64,000 nt of DNA from Gallionella sp. Its GTDB lineage: Bacteria > Pseudomonadota > Gammaproteobacteria > Burkholderiales > Gallionellaceae. Location: assembly GCA_028710565.1 (NCBI GenBank), contig JAQTTV010000002.1, forward strand, positions 79,795 through 143,794, read 5' to 3'. Positions 9,955 through 18,571 of this stretch are shown piece after piece. Below the pieces are notes generated by a model. The model worked only from the letters and a program-made list of their open reading frames with translations, made no database searches and had not been told where the DNA came from. The stretch's first letter is position 1; each line of letters starts with the position of its first letter. The translations under genes and the position numbers were made by a program.

Positions 9955-9985
9955 TCCTTCACGATCCCCTTAATAAATCCTCACC

Positions 9986-10276
9986 ATGACCGAACTCGAA
10001 TTTACCCAGCGCGCCGATGCCACTTTGGCGCGTATTGAAAGCCTGATTGACGATTGCGACGGCGATTTAGACTACAGCCGCAGCGGCAATGTCCTCGAAA
10101 TCGAATTGGAAAACGGCGCAAAGCTTATCCTCAACCGCCATGATGCTAACCAAGAAATTTGGCTGGCAGCCAAGTCAGGCGGTTTTCATTACAGATGGCA
10201 AAACGAACAATGGTTTAGCCAACGTGATGGCAGTGAATTGTTTGCCAAATTAAAAGAGTTAATGCCCTCATGCTAA
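9986..10276 (+). CDS. cyaY: frataxin-like iron donor CyaY
   Basis: A 96-residue frataxin homologue that modulates Fe-S cluster assembly. The acidic first helix ([20 protein letters not shown]) and the strand motifs [17 protein letters not shown] and [14 protein letters not shown] are diagnostic. The stop overlaps the cysS start (ATG 10270, TAA 10274-10276), so the genes are translationally coupled; this is an uncommon partner, since cyaY more often lies near lysA/dapF. Confidence 0.93.
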   Translation: MTELEFTQRADATLARIESLIDDCDGDLDYSRSGNVLEIELENGAKLILNRHDANQEIWLAAKSGGFHYRWQNEQWFSQRDGSELFAKLKELMPSC

Positions 10277-11733
10277 AAATTTACAACACGCTCGCCCGCG
10301 ACAAACAAGAATTTATCCCCATCATCGACAAAAAAGTCGGCATGTACGTCTGCGGCATGACCGTGTATGACTATTGCCATCTCGGCCATGCGCGGGTGAT
10401 GGTGGTGTTTGACATGATTTACCGCTGGTTCAAAATCAGTGGCTACGACATCACTTACGTGCGCAATATCACCGACATAGACGACAAAATCATCAAGCGC
10501 GCCGCCGAAAATGGCGAGTCTATTCATGCCTTAACCCAACGTTTCATCGACGCAATGCACCAAGATGCTGACGCGCTGGGTGTGTTGCGTCCTGACCACG
10601 AACCACGCGCCACCCAGTTTGTGCCTGAAATGTTGGACATGATCGCCAAGCTGGAACAACACGGACTGGCGTATCAAGCGGCGGACGGCGATGTCAATTA
10701 TGCAGTGCGCAAATTCGACGGCTACGGCAAATTATCGGGCAAATCGTTAGAAGATTTACGCGCAGGCGAACGGGTCAATGTGGCGGACAGCAAACACGAT
10801 CCGCTGGATTTCGTGTTGTGGAAATCCGCAAAAGACAGCGAAGCGGAAGAAGTGAAATGGGCATCCCCGTGGGGCAAAGGTCGCCCTGGTTGGCATATCG
10901 AATGCTCGGCGATGGGCACAAAATTACTGGGCGAACGCTTTGACATTCACGGCGGCGGCGCGGATTTGCAATTCCCGCACCACGAAAACGAAATCGCCCA
11001 ATCCGAAGGCGCGCACCAACATCAATACGTCAACTATTGGATGCACAACGGTTTTATCAATGTCGATAAAGAAAAAATGTCCAAATCGCTGGGCAATTTT
11101 TTCACCATCCGCGACGTGCTGAAAAAATACGATGCCGAAGTGGTGCGCTTTTTCATCCTCCGCGCCCACTACCGCAGCCCGTTGAACTACTCCGACGCGC
11201 ATCTGGACGATGCCAAAGGTGCGCTGACAAGGCTTTATACCGCACTGAAAAATGCCCCTCCCTCATCCTCAGTCCTTCTCCCAGGGGGAGAAGGAAGCTC
11301 ACTCCCCTCGCCCTTTGGGGGAGGGGCAGGGGGTGAGGGTGCTGCAGGAGAGGGCATCGTTGATTGGAACGAACCCCATGCCCAACGCTTCCAAGCCGCG
11401 ATGGACGACGACTTCAACAGCGCGGAAGCCATCGCCGTGTTGTTTGAGTTCGCCAACGAAGTCAATCGCAACCCTACGCTAGATAATTGCGCACAATTCA
11501 AAGCCTTGGCGGGCGTATTGGGCTTGCTACAACGCGACCCCGTGGCATTTTTACAAAGTGGCGCGCCCGAAGATGGCTTAGATGATGCCGTCATCACCGC
11601 CCAAATCACTGCCCGCATCGCCGCCAAACAAGCTAAAAACTACGCCGAAGCCGACAATATCCGCAAAGCCTTATTAGCCGCAGGCATCGTGCTAGAAGAC
11701 AGCGCGACAGGAACAACTTGGCGACGGGCGTAA
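10270..11733 (+). CDS. cysS: cysteinyl-tRNA synthetase, with an in-frame repeat insertion
   Basis: Class I aminoacyl-tRNA synthetase. Visible elements: CGMTVYD (zinc Cys and active site), HLGHAR as the HIGH motif near residue 37, WHIECS and [11 protein letters not shown] (zinc ligands Cys, His, Glu), and KMSKS near residue 270. The C-terminal DALR/anticodon domain follows ([16 protein letters not shown]). At 487 residues it is some 25-30 longer than usual: residues about 330-361 are a Pro/Gly/Ser-rich stretch encoded by a G/C-rich dispersed repeat (11257-11352) placed exactly where other CysS go from YTAL to the short loop before IDW. Both catalytic and tRNA-binding domains remain in frame, so it is probably functional. 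Confidence 0.95.
   Translation: MLKIYNTLARDKQEFIPIIDKKVGMYVCGMTVYDYCHLGHARVMVVFDMIYRWFKISGYDITYVRNITDIDDKIIKRAAENGESIHALTQRFIDAMHQDADALGVLRPDHEPRATQFVPEMLDMIAKLEQHGLAYQAADGDVNYAVRKFDGYGKLSGKSLEDLRAGERVNVADSKHDPLDFVLWKSAKDSEAEEVKWASPWGKGRPGWHIECSAMGTKLLGERFDIHGGGADLQFPHHENEIAQSEGAHQHQYVNYWMHNGFINVDKEKMSKSLGNFFTIRDVLKKYDAEVVRFFILRAHYRSPLNYSDAHLDDAKGALTRLYTALKNAPPSSSVLLPGGEGSSLPSPFGGGAGGEGAAGEGIVDWNEPHAQRFQAAMDDDFNSAEAIAVLFEFANEVNRNPTLDNCAQFKALAGVLGLLQRDPVAFLQSGAPEDGLDDAVITAQITARIAAKQAKNYAEADNIRKALLAAGIVLEDSATGTTWRRA
11257..11352. repeat. dispersed G/C-rich palindromic repeat inside cysS
   Basis: About 96 bases with runs such as CTTCTCCCAGGGGGAGAAG and CTCCCCTCGCCC / GGGGGAGGGG that can fold as hairpins. 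Related sequence appears at 52158-52200 (dapF-xerC gap) and 59386-59429 (inside the FAD oxidoreductase). The length is a multiple of three and contains no stop in the cysS frame. Confidence 0.75.
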
Positions 11734-11760
11734 TCGGCGACTGAAGGGAGATCCATTGCC

Positions 11761-12165
11761 ATGACCGCACCACAAGACATTCCGCCTTATTCCAGTGCTA
11801 TCAATTCGTTAACTAACGCAATTAAAGAAACTGAAATAGCTGAAACTCAAGAAATTGGGACTTATTCTAGCCGCAGGGTGGTGGTTTTTTGGTTGCTGTG
11901 GTTGTTAGGGTTGGGGTTCTGTTTGCTATTTGCCCTGTTCTTTTTCATGGCACTTAGCCCTAAGTTGTGGATTGCGGCTCTGTGGAATCTGCTGATGACA
12001 GGAATTGAAGGATATTTGCTGGTCAAATTGGCTTACAACTACTCCCAACGCACAAAGTCGATGGACGAATTATTGAGCAAAGCAACTTTCTTGAGTTTCG
12101 CAATGCCATTTATTTCATTTGGAGGTTGTTTAGTTACGATCATTGGTCAAGACATAGCGGGTTAG
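11761..12165 (+). CDS. small membrane protein, paralogue 1 of 3
   Basis: A 134-residue protein of unknown function. A polar N-terminus of about 40 residues is followed by two long hydrophobic hairpins (VVVFWLLWLLGLGFCLLFAL and WIAALWNLLMTGIEGYLL), then AMPFISFGGCLV. It shares with the next two genes the pattern FW-x-LW-x2-G-L, W-x-A-x-WNLL, Y-x-L and I-x-MP-x-I-x4-GC, so the three are tandem paralogues. It starts 27 bases after cysS. I do not recognise a named family. Confidence 0.75.
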   Translation: MTAPQDIPPYSSAINSLTNAIKETEIAETQEIGTYSSRRVVVFWLLWLLGLGFCLLFALFFFMALSPKLWIAALWNLLMTGIEGYLLVKLAYNYSQRTKSMDELLSKATFLSFAMPFISFGGCLVTIIGQDIAG

Positions 12166-12191
12166 AGGTCAAGGGAAAAAGGAGCTGCCAC

Positions 12192-12533
12192 ATGACACTG
12201 AACGAAGACTTACCCAACACCCAACCCTATTCCATCGCAACCAAAATTATTTTCTGGATATTGTGGATGGGTGGATTGATGTTGTGTTTGTTGTTCATTT
12301 TTTTCTTTATCCTGATGCTTTCGGGACGGACATGGCAAATTGCACTATGGAATCTACTGGTCGTTCTAACGCAAGGTTACGTGTTAATTCGATCGGGACA
12401 ATATTTTTTGCGCAGTGAAAAATCACCTTCTGCACTTTTGCTGTGGGCTGTTTTTGCATGTATAAGCATGCCGATAATTGCTTTCAGTGGATGTCTCATG
12501 TTGAGCAGCTTTGCGCCACGCATGGCGGGATAG
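12192..12533 (+). CDS. small membrane protein, paralogue 2 of 3
   Basis: 113 residues, starting at ATG 12192 behind AAAAAGGAG; the frame stays open upstream to 12126 but overlaps paralogue 1, so the shorter start is preferred. The order is a short polar segment (LNEDLPNTQPYSIATK), a first hydrophobic hairpin (IIFWILWMGGLMLCLLFIFF), WNLLVVLTQGYVLI, and a last helix with SMPIIAFSGCLML. It is closest to paralogue 3, with which it shares the N-terminal N-x-DLP-x-T-x-x-YSI motif. Function unknown; a small integral membrane role is inferred from hydrophobicity. Confidence 0.75.
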   Translation: MTLNEDLPNTQPYSIATKIIFWILWMGGLMLCLLFIFFFILMLSGRTWQIALWNLLVVLTQGYVLIRSGQYFLRSEKSPSALLLWAVFACISMPIIAFSGCLMLSSFAPRMAG

Positions 12534-12551
12534 TCTTCAAGGAAGGGAACG

Positions 12552-12896
12552 ATGATACCTAACGATGACTTACCCGCAACTAATACTTACTCAATCCTCA
12601 GTACGATTATTTTCTGGGTGTTGTGGTTGCCTGGTCTGCTGTGGTTTTTGCTGTTTGTCTTTTTGGTGTTTTTCACCGTAACTGAAGAAGCATGGATTAT
12701 CGCGACGTGGAATTTATTGGTTGTTTTAGCTCAAGGTTATGTGTTGCTTCGAACAGCGCGTTATTTTTTGCACAAAGAACTATCAGTTTCTGAGCTTCTG
12801 CTATGGGCAACATTAACCGCTATCATCATGCCTATGATCACTACTTTGGGTTGTGCAGCGGTTCTTCCTATGAACCAACTTAGCTTCGCATTATAA
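12552..12896 (+). CDS. small membrane protein, paralogue 3 of 3
   Basis: 114 residues beginning MIPNDDLPATNTYSILST, with GAAGGGAA as ribosome site. It has the same two-hairpin membrane layout as paralogues 1 and 2: FWVLWLPGLLWFLLFVFL, WNLLVVLAQGYVLLR, IIMPMITTLGCA. Its stop TAA is immediately followed by the ATG of the Lgt-like gene, so the triplet may be co-transcribed with the Lgt-like and radical SAM genes. Function unknown. Confidence 0.75.
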   Translation: MIPNDDLPATNTYSILSTIIFWVLWLPGLLWFLLFVFLVFFTVTEEAWIIATWNLLVVLAQGYVLLRTARYFLHKELSVSELLLWATLTAIIMPMITTLGCAAVLPMNQLSFAL

Positions 12897-13598
12897 ATGC
12901 TCCTCCATTCCCTCTTCGACCTCCTTTCCCTACTCTGCGGCTATTTGCTGAGTACTTGGTTTCGCCGCCGCTATTCCTTAGAACGCCCCGCTGGCATCTC
13001 CGACCCGTCGCAATATCACTATTATTTGATCGCCCTGTTGCTAGGTTTAGTCGGCGGAAGCGTGTTATTCGGCAGTTTGAATCTGTGGTTGTCGGGACAA
13101 AGTGGGTTGGCGAAAAGTATGTTGGGCGGGGTGTTTGGGGCGATTGTGGCGGCGGAGGGGTTTAAATTTTTTGCGGGCATTCGTCATTCCACGGGGCTGT
13201 ATTTTGTGCCAGGTTTAATTGCGTTAATCGTGGTCGGGCGCATCGGCTGCTTTTTGGGCGGCTTGGCGGATTTTACTTACGGCGTGCCGACGACTTTGCC
13301 GTGGGGCGTGGATTTTGGCGACGGCGTGGCGCGGCATCCCGTGCAGCTCTATGAATCGGCAACCATGCTGTTGTTTTTAATCGGTTTATTGCTGCACTAT
13401 CCGCGCCAGCCACAATTTTGGTTGCGCCAAGGTTTTTATCTATTCGTGTTGGTGTATGCCGCGCAACGCTTTGCGTGGGAGTTTCTCAAACCCTACGCCG
13501 CCGTGATCGGCAGTCTGAATTTATTCCACTTATTGAGCTTAGGCTTGATAGGCTACGCCCTTTTTATGCTCAAACGGAGTACCCACCATGCCGCCTAA
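12897..13598 (+). CDS. Lgt-like prolipoprotein diacylglyceryl transferase family paralogue
   Basis: A 233-residue polytopic membrane protein. It has the Lgt signature in divergent form: VGRIGCFLGGLADFTYGVPTTLPWG followed by RHPVQLYES. Canonical Lgt moves diacylglycerol from phosphatidylglycerol to prelipoprotein cysteine. This protein is shorter than Lgt (about 260-290) and has Cys where Lgt usually has Asn in the GRIGN motif. It overlaps the next radical SAM gene by 11 bases, so the pair is probably a specialised lipid-handling unit rather than the housekeeping Lgt. That reading is inference; a divergent true Lgt is not excluded. Confidence 0.75.
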   Translation: MLLHSLFDLLSLLCGYLLSTWFRRRYSLERPAGISDPSQYHYYLIALLLGLVGGSVLFGSLNLWLSGQSGLAKSMLGGVFGAIVAAEGFKFFAGIRHSTGLYFVPGLIALIVVGRIGCFLGGLADFTYGVPTTLPWGVDFGDGVARHPVQLYESATMLLFLIGLLLHYPRQPQFWLRQGFYLFVLVYAAQRFAWEFLKPYAAVIGSLNLFHLLSLGLIGYALFMLKRSTHHAA

Positions 13599-15006
13599 AG
13601 CCCGTCCCTATTTGTTTTACGGGCACACCCAATCCTTGTGCGAAGTCTGTTTGGCGGTCGTACCCACCAAAATTTTGTTCCAGCACGACAAGGTGTATTA
13701 CCAAAAACGCTGCTTGGAACATGGCGTGCAAAAGACGCTGGTTTCGACCGACATCGCGTATTTCAAACGCTGCAAGGAATACCTCAAACCAGGGGACATG
13801 CCCGAACGCTTTCAAAGTGAAGTGCAGCGCGGTTGTCCGCATGACTGCGGTTTGTGTCCCGACCACGAGCAACACTCTTGCTTAGCACTATTTGAAATTA
13901 TCGACGAATGCAATATGCACTGCCCCGTGTGTTTCGCCAATTCCGCGCCGAAGCTGGGCAATGCACGCAGCTTGGACGACATTGAAAAGATGTTGGCGAC
14001 CTTATTGGCAAGTGAACAACAACCTGATTTGGTACAAGTTTCGGGCGGCGAACCGACCTTGCACCCGCAATTGATGGACATTTTGCGCCGCCTGAAAGCC
14101 AGTCCGATTCGGCATTTGATGCTCAACACCAATGGCATCCGCCTCGCCCGCGATCCGCAACTCGCCGCTGATTTAGCCACGCTGAAACCTGGCTTTGAAG
14201 TGTATTTACAATTCGATTCGCTACAAGCCGCCGCACTGCAAAACATTCGTGGGCAGGATATGCGCAACATTCGTCAGCAAGCCTTAGAACAATTGGAAAA
14301 ACACAATATTTCCACCACGCTGGTGTGCGTGATTCGCAAAGGCGTAAACGATGCGGAAATCGGCGAGCTGATTCAGTTTGCGCAGCAATGGCGATGCGTG
14401 CGCGGCATCACCTTTCAACCCGTGCAAGACGCGGGGCGCAACGACAATGCCACGCCCGACCAACGCATTACCCTCAGCGAAATTCGCACCCGCATCATCG
14501 AGGCGGACAATCCGTTTAGCGATGCCGATATGATTCCACTGCCCTGCCATCCCGAAAATATCTGCATCGGCTACGGCATCAAATTGGGCGACAAAATTTT
14601 GCCCGTCACAGGCTTATTACCGCGAGAAGAGTTGCTGCAAGGCGTGAACAACACCATCACCTTTGAAAAGTCCCCCGCACTGCAAGCCGCGTTTTTCAAA
14701 TTATTCTCGCTGGACGCGTGCAGCGAACGCACCACCGACAATCTGCAAACCCTGCTGTGCTGCTTGCCCCGCATCCAAAGCGAAGGACTCAGCTACGACA
14801 ACGTGTTCCGCATCGTGGTGATGGGCTTTATGGACAAATACGATTTTGACCTAGGCTCAGTCAAGCGTTCCTGCACCCACTTCGTCGAACCCAACGGCAA
14901 AATCTACCCGTTTGAAACTTGGAATTTGTTTTATCGGGACAAGGTGAGGCAGACGACTAAGGATAACCCCCGTCATACCGACGAAAGTCGGTATCCAGAT
15001 GATTAA
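13588..15006 (+). CDS. radical SAM protein, Tes/MJ0619-like
   Basis: A 472-residue radical SAM enzyme. An N-terminal cysteine-rich region (LCEVCL, then CPHDCGLCPDHEQHSC) precedes the radical SAM cluster motif CNMHCPVC (CX3CX2C) at about residues 110-117 and the SAM-binding GGEPT. The CGLCPDHEQHSCLAL lead-in is typical of the MJ0619 family, which includes the archaeal tetraether lipid synthase that joins lipid tails through C-C bonds. Overlap with an Lgt-like gene fits a lipid substrate. The last dozen residues (PRHTDESRYPDD) are encoded by a dispersed repeat, so the C-terminus has been replaced or extended. Substrate is inferred, not proven. Confidence 0.82.
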   Translation: MPPKARPYLFYGHTQSLCEVCLAVVPTKILFQHDKVYYQKRCLEHGVQKTLVSTDIAYFKRCKEYLKPGDMPERFQSEVQRGCPHDCGLCPDHEQHSCLALFEIIDECNMHCPVCFANSAPKLGNARSLDDIEKMLATLLASEQQPDLVQVSGGEPTLHPQLMDILRRLKASPIRHLMLNTNGIRLARDPQLAADLATLKPGFEVYLQFDSLQAAALQNIRGQDMRNIRQQALEQLEKHNISTTLVCVIRKGVNDAEIGELIQFAQQWRCVRGITFQPVQDAGRNDNATPDQRITLSEIRTRIIEADNPFSDADMIPLPCHPENICIGYGIKLGDKILPVTGLLPREELLQGVNNTITFEKSPALQAAFFKLFSLDACSERTTDNLQTLLCCLPRIQSEGLSYDNVFRIVVMGFMDKYDFDLGSVKRSCTHFVEPNGKIYPFETWNLFYRDKVRQTTKDNPRHTDESRYPDD

Positions 15007-15093
15007 ATGCGCCTCGCGTAGCGAGACAACATTGGTTTTGTCCGCTGCGCGGATTATTTATTTGGCTGGATACCGACTTTCGTCAGTATGACG
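14971..15093. repeat. inverted-repeat pair (REP/BIME-like)
   Basis: A 28-base arm at 14971-14998 (CGTCATACCGACGAAAGTCG...) is repeated in inverted orientation at 15066-15093 with a single mismatch, separated by 67 bases. Each arm also contains its own smaller palindrome (CCGAC/GTCGG). The left arm encodes the end of the radical SAM protein; the rest lies between it and lnt. Confidence 0.85.
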
Positions 15094-15213
15094 ATGACAA
15101 GGTGTTTTGAGTTGAGAATTGCTGGATCTCAATCACATTGCACAACATCCTCTCGGCTACGTAATATAATCCGCGTTCTATCATGTTCGCCGCGCAGTGC
15201 ATCCTCTGCCTCA

Positions 15214-16722
15214 ATGAAATATATCCACAAGTTTAATTTTTTAGCCTTATTTTCGGGGGCTATCTGCGTCTTTGGTTTTGCGCCGTTTGGGGTGTTTGTA
15301 CTGCCCGTTTTGGCGTTAGCCATTTTATTTGCGCTTTGGCAACGTGCCGCCACGCCTCGCATTGCGGCGCAACGAGGCTTCTTTTTCGGCTTAGGGTTGT
15401 TTAGTGCGGGCGTGAGTTGGATTTACGTTTCGCTACATGACTTTGGCGAAATGCCGATGGTGTTGGCAATAGGGGCGACGCTTATCTTTGCTGCGTTCCT
15501 GGCTTTATTCACCGCGCTCGCAGGATATGCTCAGGCGCGTTTCCCACTTTCCCCTAGACTACGCCTATTTTGGATAATGCCTGTCGCTTGGGTAGGGATA
15601 GAGTGGCTGCGTGGCATGATTATGACTGGGTTTCCGTGGTTAACCTTGGGCTATGCGCACGCGGAAAGCCCTTTGTCAGGCTATGCCCCCTTGCTCGGCG
15701 TGTATGGCGTATCGCTGATCGCGGCGATCAGTGCGGCGTGTTTGGTCAGATTAGGGCAATTACTGTACGCGCGCACTTTTGCTACTGCGGCTATCCCCTT
15801 GATTCTGCTGCTTGCGCTATGGGGCGGGGGTGCTGCATTGCAGCGCATCAATTGGACGCAGCCTGAAGGCGCGCCGTTTACCGTGGCATTGGCGCAGGGC
15901 AATATCGCACAAGACCGCAAATTTCTGGACGATGAATTAGTCAGTACACTGGAAACTTATCGCCGCTTTGTACTGGAAAGTTCAGCGCGTCTGATTGTCC
16001 TGCCTGAATCAGCGTTTCCGATGTTCCGCTTGGAAATCCCCAAAAATCTTGTGGTACAACTACGCGATCACGCCCGTGAAAATCACGGCGATGTGTTAAT
16101 TGGTGCGTTTGATGAAGATAGATTGGGCTATTACAACAGCGTCTTCTCCTTAGGCACCGCCAGCGAACAGTATTATCACAAGCAACATCTGGTGGTCTTT
16201 GGCGAGTTTATTCCGCTACGCCCTGTTTTTGGTTGGCTGATTAACGAGGTGCTGCATATTCCGATGGGTGACCTAGCGCGTGGACGCGACGATCAGCCCC
16301 CGCTTGCCGTCGCAGGGCAACGCGTCGCCGTGAGTATTTGCTACGAAGATGTGTTTGGTGAGGAAATTATTCGCGCCCTGCCGCAAGCGACTTTGCTGGT
16401 CAATGTGACCAATGACGGCTGGTTTGGGCATTCCCCCGCCGCTGCGCAACATCACCAAATGTCGCAATTCCGCGCCTTGGAAACAGGGCGCATGATGTTG
16501 CGCGCCACCAATACAGGCATGACTTCGATTATCGACACCCATGGTCATGTTTTGCAACAAATTCCTCAGCATCAAGCAGGGATGTTGCAAGGAATGGCGC
16601 AAGGTTACCAAGGTGCGACACCTTATGTGCGCTGGGGAAATGTCGCCGTTTGGGTTATTTTTGCCGCGATGTTGTTGATTGCAACGGGGTTGGCACGTCG
16701 AGAAAAATCACAGCATTTATAA
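15214..16722 (+). CDS. lnt: apolipoprotein N-acyltransferase
   Basis: Inner-membrane enzyme that adds the third acyl chain to the N-terminal cysteine of lipoproteins. About 200 residues of membrane helices are followed by a periplasmic nitrilase-like domain with the catalytic triad: LPESAFP (Glu), YHKQHLVVFGEF (Lys) and SICYEDVFGE (Cys). I start at ATG 15214 (MKYIHKF...) because the open frame upstream to 15088 runs through repeat sequence. 502 residues, family-normal. The gene sits shortly after the Lgt-like/radical SAM pair, which may be coincidental. Confidence 0.95.
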   Translation: MKYIHKFNFLALFSGAICVFGFAPFGVFVLPVLALAILFALWQRAATPRIAAQRGFFFGLGLFSAGVSWIYVSLHDFGEMPMVLAIGATLIFAAFLALFTALAGYAQARFPLSPRLRLFWIMPVAWVGIEWLRGMIMTGFPWLTLGYAHAESPLSGYAPLLGVYGVSLIAAISAACLVRLGQLLYARTFATAAIPLILLLALWGGGAALQRINWTQPEGAPFTVALAQGNIAQDRKFLDDELVSTLETYRRFVLESSARLIVLPESAFPMFRLEIPKNLVVQLRDHARENHGDVLIGAFDEDRLGYYNSVFSLGTASEQYYHKQHLVVFGEFIPLRPVFGWLINEVLHIPMGDLARGRDDQPPLAVAGQRVAVSICYEDVFGEEIIRALPQATLLVNVTNDGWFGHSPAAAQHHQMSQFRALETGRMMLRATNTGMTSIIDTHGHVLQQIPQHQAGMLQGMAQGYQGATPYVRWGNVAVWVIFAAMLLIATGLARREKSQHL

Positions 16723-16734
16723 AGAAAGTTCACC

Positions 16735-17169
16735 ATGTTTTTTAATCCTACGCGTGATGAAGCGCGGCTATTTTTGTTTGAAGCTTGGCGCAAACGCGTA
16801 TCGGGTGAGTTACTGACTCCGTTGGAAGACTTGGCGGCGCAACTGATTAGCAAACATCCCGAATATCACGCCATCCTGCAAGACAAGGATCGTTACCAAG
16901 ATCGTGACTACGCCCCCGAACAAGGTGAAATCAATCCTTTTTTGCATGTGATGATGCACCTCACGATTGAAGAGCAAATTTCGCTCGACCAGCCCGCAGG
17001 CATACGCGGTCATTTCACCCGCCTCACCCACCACTTTGAATCCGAGCATGACGCGCAACATCAAATGATGGAGTGTCTCAGTGAAATGATCTGGCAAGCC
17101 CAACGCCAACGCACCCAACCCGATGCTCACGTTTATTTGACGTGTTTGGCAGGTGCAGGGTTGAAATAG
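16735..17169 (+). CDS. DUF1841 family protein
   Basis: A 144-residue soluble protein starting MFFNPTRDEARLFLFEAW, the family's characteristic opening, and containing NPFLHVMMHLTIEEQ and several His residues (HHFESEHDAQHQMMECL). The function of DUF1841 is not established; conserved in beta- and gammaproteobacteria. It follows lnt by 12 bases with a purine-rich ribosome site (AAAGAAAG), so co-transcription is likely. Confidence 0.85.
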   Translation: MFFNPTRDEARLFLFEAWRKRVSGELLTPLEDLAAQLISKHPEYHAILQDKDRYQDRDYAPEQGEINPFLHVMMHLTIEEQISLDQPAGIRGHFTRLTHHFESEHDAQHQMMECLSEMIWQAQRQRTQPDAHVYLTCLAGAGLK

Positions 17170-17255
17170 CTAGGTGTCTAGTTGTTGAGTCCTAGCGACG
17201 ACCCACTAATCCACGACAATTTACTATCAGGTACTTAGCACGAAAAGTTACTATC

Positions 17256-17726
17256 ATGATGCCACTCCATAAACTGCCAAACCTCATGCGCCGCCCGCGA
17301 TTTGAATTGTTCTGGTTATTGCCCGCGTGGTTGCTGCTGGGCTTTCATCGTTTGATAATTAAAACCATCCCGCTACGCTATTTCGCCCCCCATTTTGGCA
17401 CCCAATTGGGTGTTGCGTCATTTGTCCCACTCATTTCACCAGTACAAACCCGCCGAGCGATTGCCTTAGGCAAGGTGATACAAACTGCTGCGCGTTATAC
17501 CCCTTGGGAATCGAATTGTTTTCCACAAGCCTTAACCGCTCGACTGTTATTAGCTTGGTATAACATCCCTTATAGCCTATTTTTTGGGGTACAAACTGCG
17601 CCTTTCGCCGCACACGCTTGGGTGGCGGCGGGGCGAGTGCGGGTGACGGGCGGAGAAAGCTTCGCAAGCTTTGCCGTAGTCAGTTGCTTTACTTCTGCGA
17701 TCCATACTTCCCCTGCTCAACCATGA
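17256..17726 (+). CDS. lasso peptide B2 leader protease (transglutaminase-like)
   Basis: 156-residue transglutaminase-fold cysteine protease that would remove the leader from the precursor at 20787. Cys88 (ESNCFPQA) and His120 (AAHAWV) are the expected catalytic pair. The Asp that completes the triad in McjB-type enzymes is not at the expected spacing; Glu134 in VTGGES is the nearest acidic residue. The hydrophobic LFWLLPAWLLLGFHRLI at the N-terminus is also typical of B2 proteins. Its stop overlaps the methyltransferase ATG (17723, ATGA). First gene of the RiPP locus; its own promoter is not clear in the 86 bases after the DUF1841 gene. Confidence 0.82.
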   Translation: MMPLHKLPNLMRRPRFELFWLLPAWLLLGFHRLIIKTIPLRYFAPHFGTQLGVASFVPLISPVQTRRAIALGKVIQTAARYTPWESNCFPQALTARLLLAWYNIPYSLFFGVQTAPFAAHAWVAAGRVRVTGGESFASFAVVSCFTSAIHTSPAQP

Positions 17727-18481
17727 AAAAGCATTTCACCCAACTAAAAAACCATGTGCGCAGCTTTAAAGATGCAAATAACCCACTGTTTCGCGCCTTA
17801 TATTGGACACTTAAAAAACCGTTTGAAATCAAAAAACTTTTAACAGACGGCAGCCATCGTTCGGTGGTCATGACCAAGCTGACCGCAGGGCAGCATGCTC
17901 ACCAATTGGTCAACTACACTACCCCACATCGTTATCCCGCCGTGTTTCGCGCCTGTGCTGAATACTTTGCGGCGGCACAGCCGCTGACCTTGCTTTCTTT
18001 TGGTTGCTCGACGGGAGAAGAAGTTTTTTCACTCAGGACATACTTCCCACATGCAGAGCTGGTAGGGGTGGACATTAACCGTCGCAATATCCGCGTGGCG
18101 CAAGCCAGTCGGCAAAAAGATGCGCGCATGATTTTCTGTACCGAGCTGCCTGCACAGGGGCAATACGACGCAATTTTCTGTATGGCGGTGCTACAACGTA
18201 CCGAAAATCGCCTGCCCGACACCACCGACAGCGGTCAAATTTACCCTTTTCATCGCTTCGATACCCAAGTGACGCTACTGGATGAACGATTGCGCCTAGG
18301 AGGGTTGTTCGTGATCGACAACGCTGATTACCGCTTTGAAGATGCCAGCGTCGCCGCGAAATACCTGCCGATTGAACATCCCCCGCGTAAACAACGCGAC
18401 CGTCCAATTTTTGATCGCAACAACCAACGTAGTCTAGTTCCCTATGACAATCCGCGTGTATTTAAGAAAATAGCGGTGTAA
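17723..18481 (+). CDS. SAM-dependent methyltransferase, probable lasso tailoring enzyme
   Basis: 252 residues from ATG 17723; the open frame reaches back to 17618 inside the B2 gene, but the ATGA-coupled start is preferred. Motif I is LLSFGCSTGEEVFSL, followed by an acidic strand end in LVGVDINRRN and motif-IV-like YDAIFCMAVLQ; this CheR-like GCSTGEE form marks a class I Rossmann methyltransferase. Coupling to the B2 protease suggests modification of the peptide (side chain or C-terminus), but a substrate elsewhere, such as a surface glycan, cannot be excluded. Confidence 0.75.
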   Translation: MKKHFTQLKNHVRSFKDANNPLFRALYWTLKKPFEIKKLLTDGSHRSVVMTKLTAGQHAHQLVNYTTPHRYPAVFRACAEYFAAAQPLTLLSFGCSTGEEVFSLRTYFPHAELVGVDINRRNIRVAQASRQKDARMIFCTELPAQGQYDAIFCMAVLQRTENRLPDTTDSGQIYPFHRFDTQVTLLDERLRLGGLFVIDNADYRFEDASVAAKYLPIEHPPRKQRDRPIFDRNNQRSLVPYDNPRVFKKIAV

Positions 18482-18497
18482 CCATGCTGAAAGGGGG

Positions 18498-18536
18498 TGC
18501 AATGCACTTTGCACGAAACTTACCTCCCCGTATAAT
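18498..18536 (+). promoter_or_regulatory. sigma70-type promoter with overlapping inverted repeat
   Basis: TTGCAC (18509-18514) and TATAAT (18531-18536) are separated by 16 bases and lie 36 bases before the B1 start. The -35 box is also the right arm of an inverted repeat GTGCAA/TTGCAC (18498-18503 and 18509-18514), a plausible operator. It would drive B1, kinase, sulfotransferase and perhaps the precursor. Confidence 0.6.
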
Positions 18537-18571
18537 TTCGCATCAGCCTATCACTTCATTCATCCTCAACC

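Noticed and set aside
13418..13885. 155-codon plus-strand ORF across the Lgt-like/radical SAM junction
   Set aside because: Out of frame with both genes; no motif, and it covers their overlapping ends.
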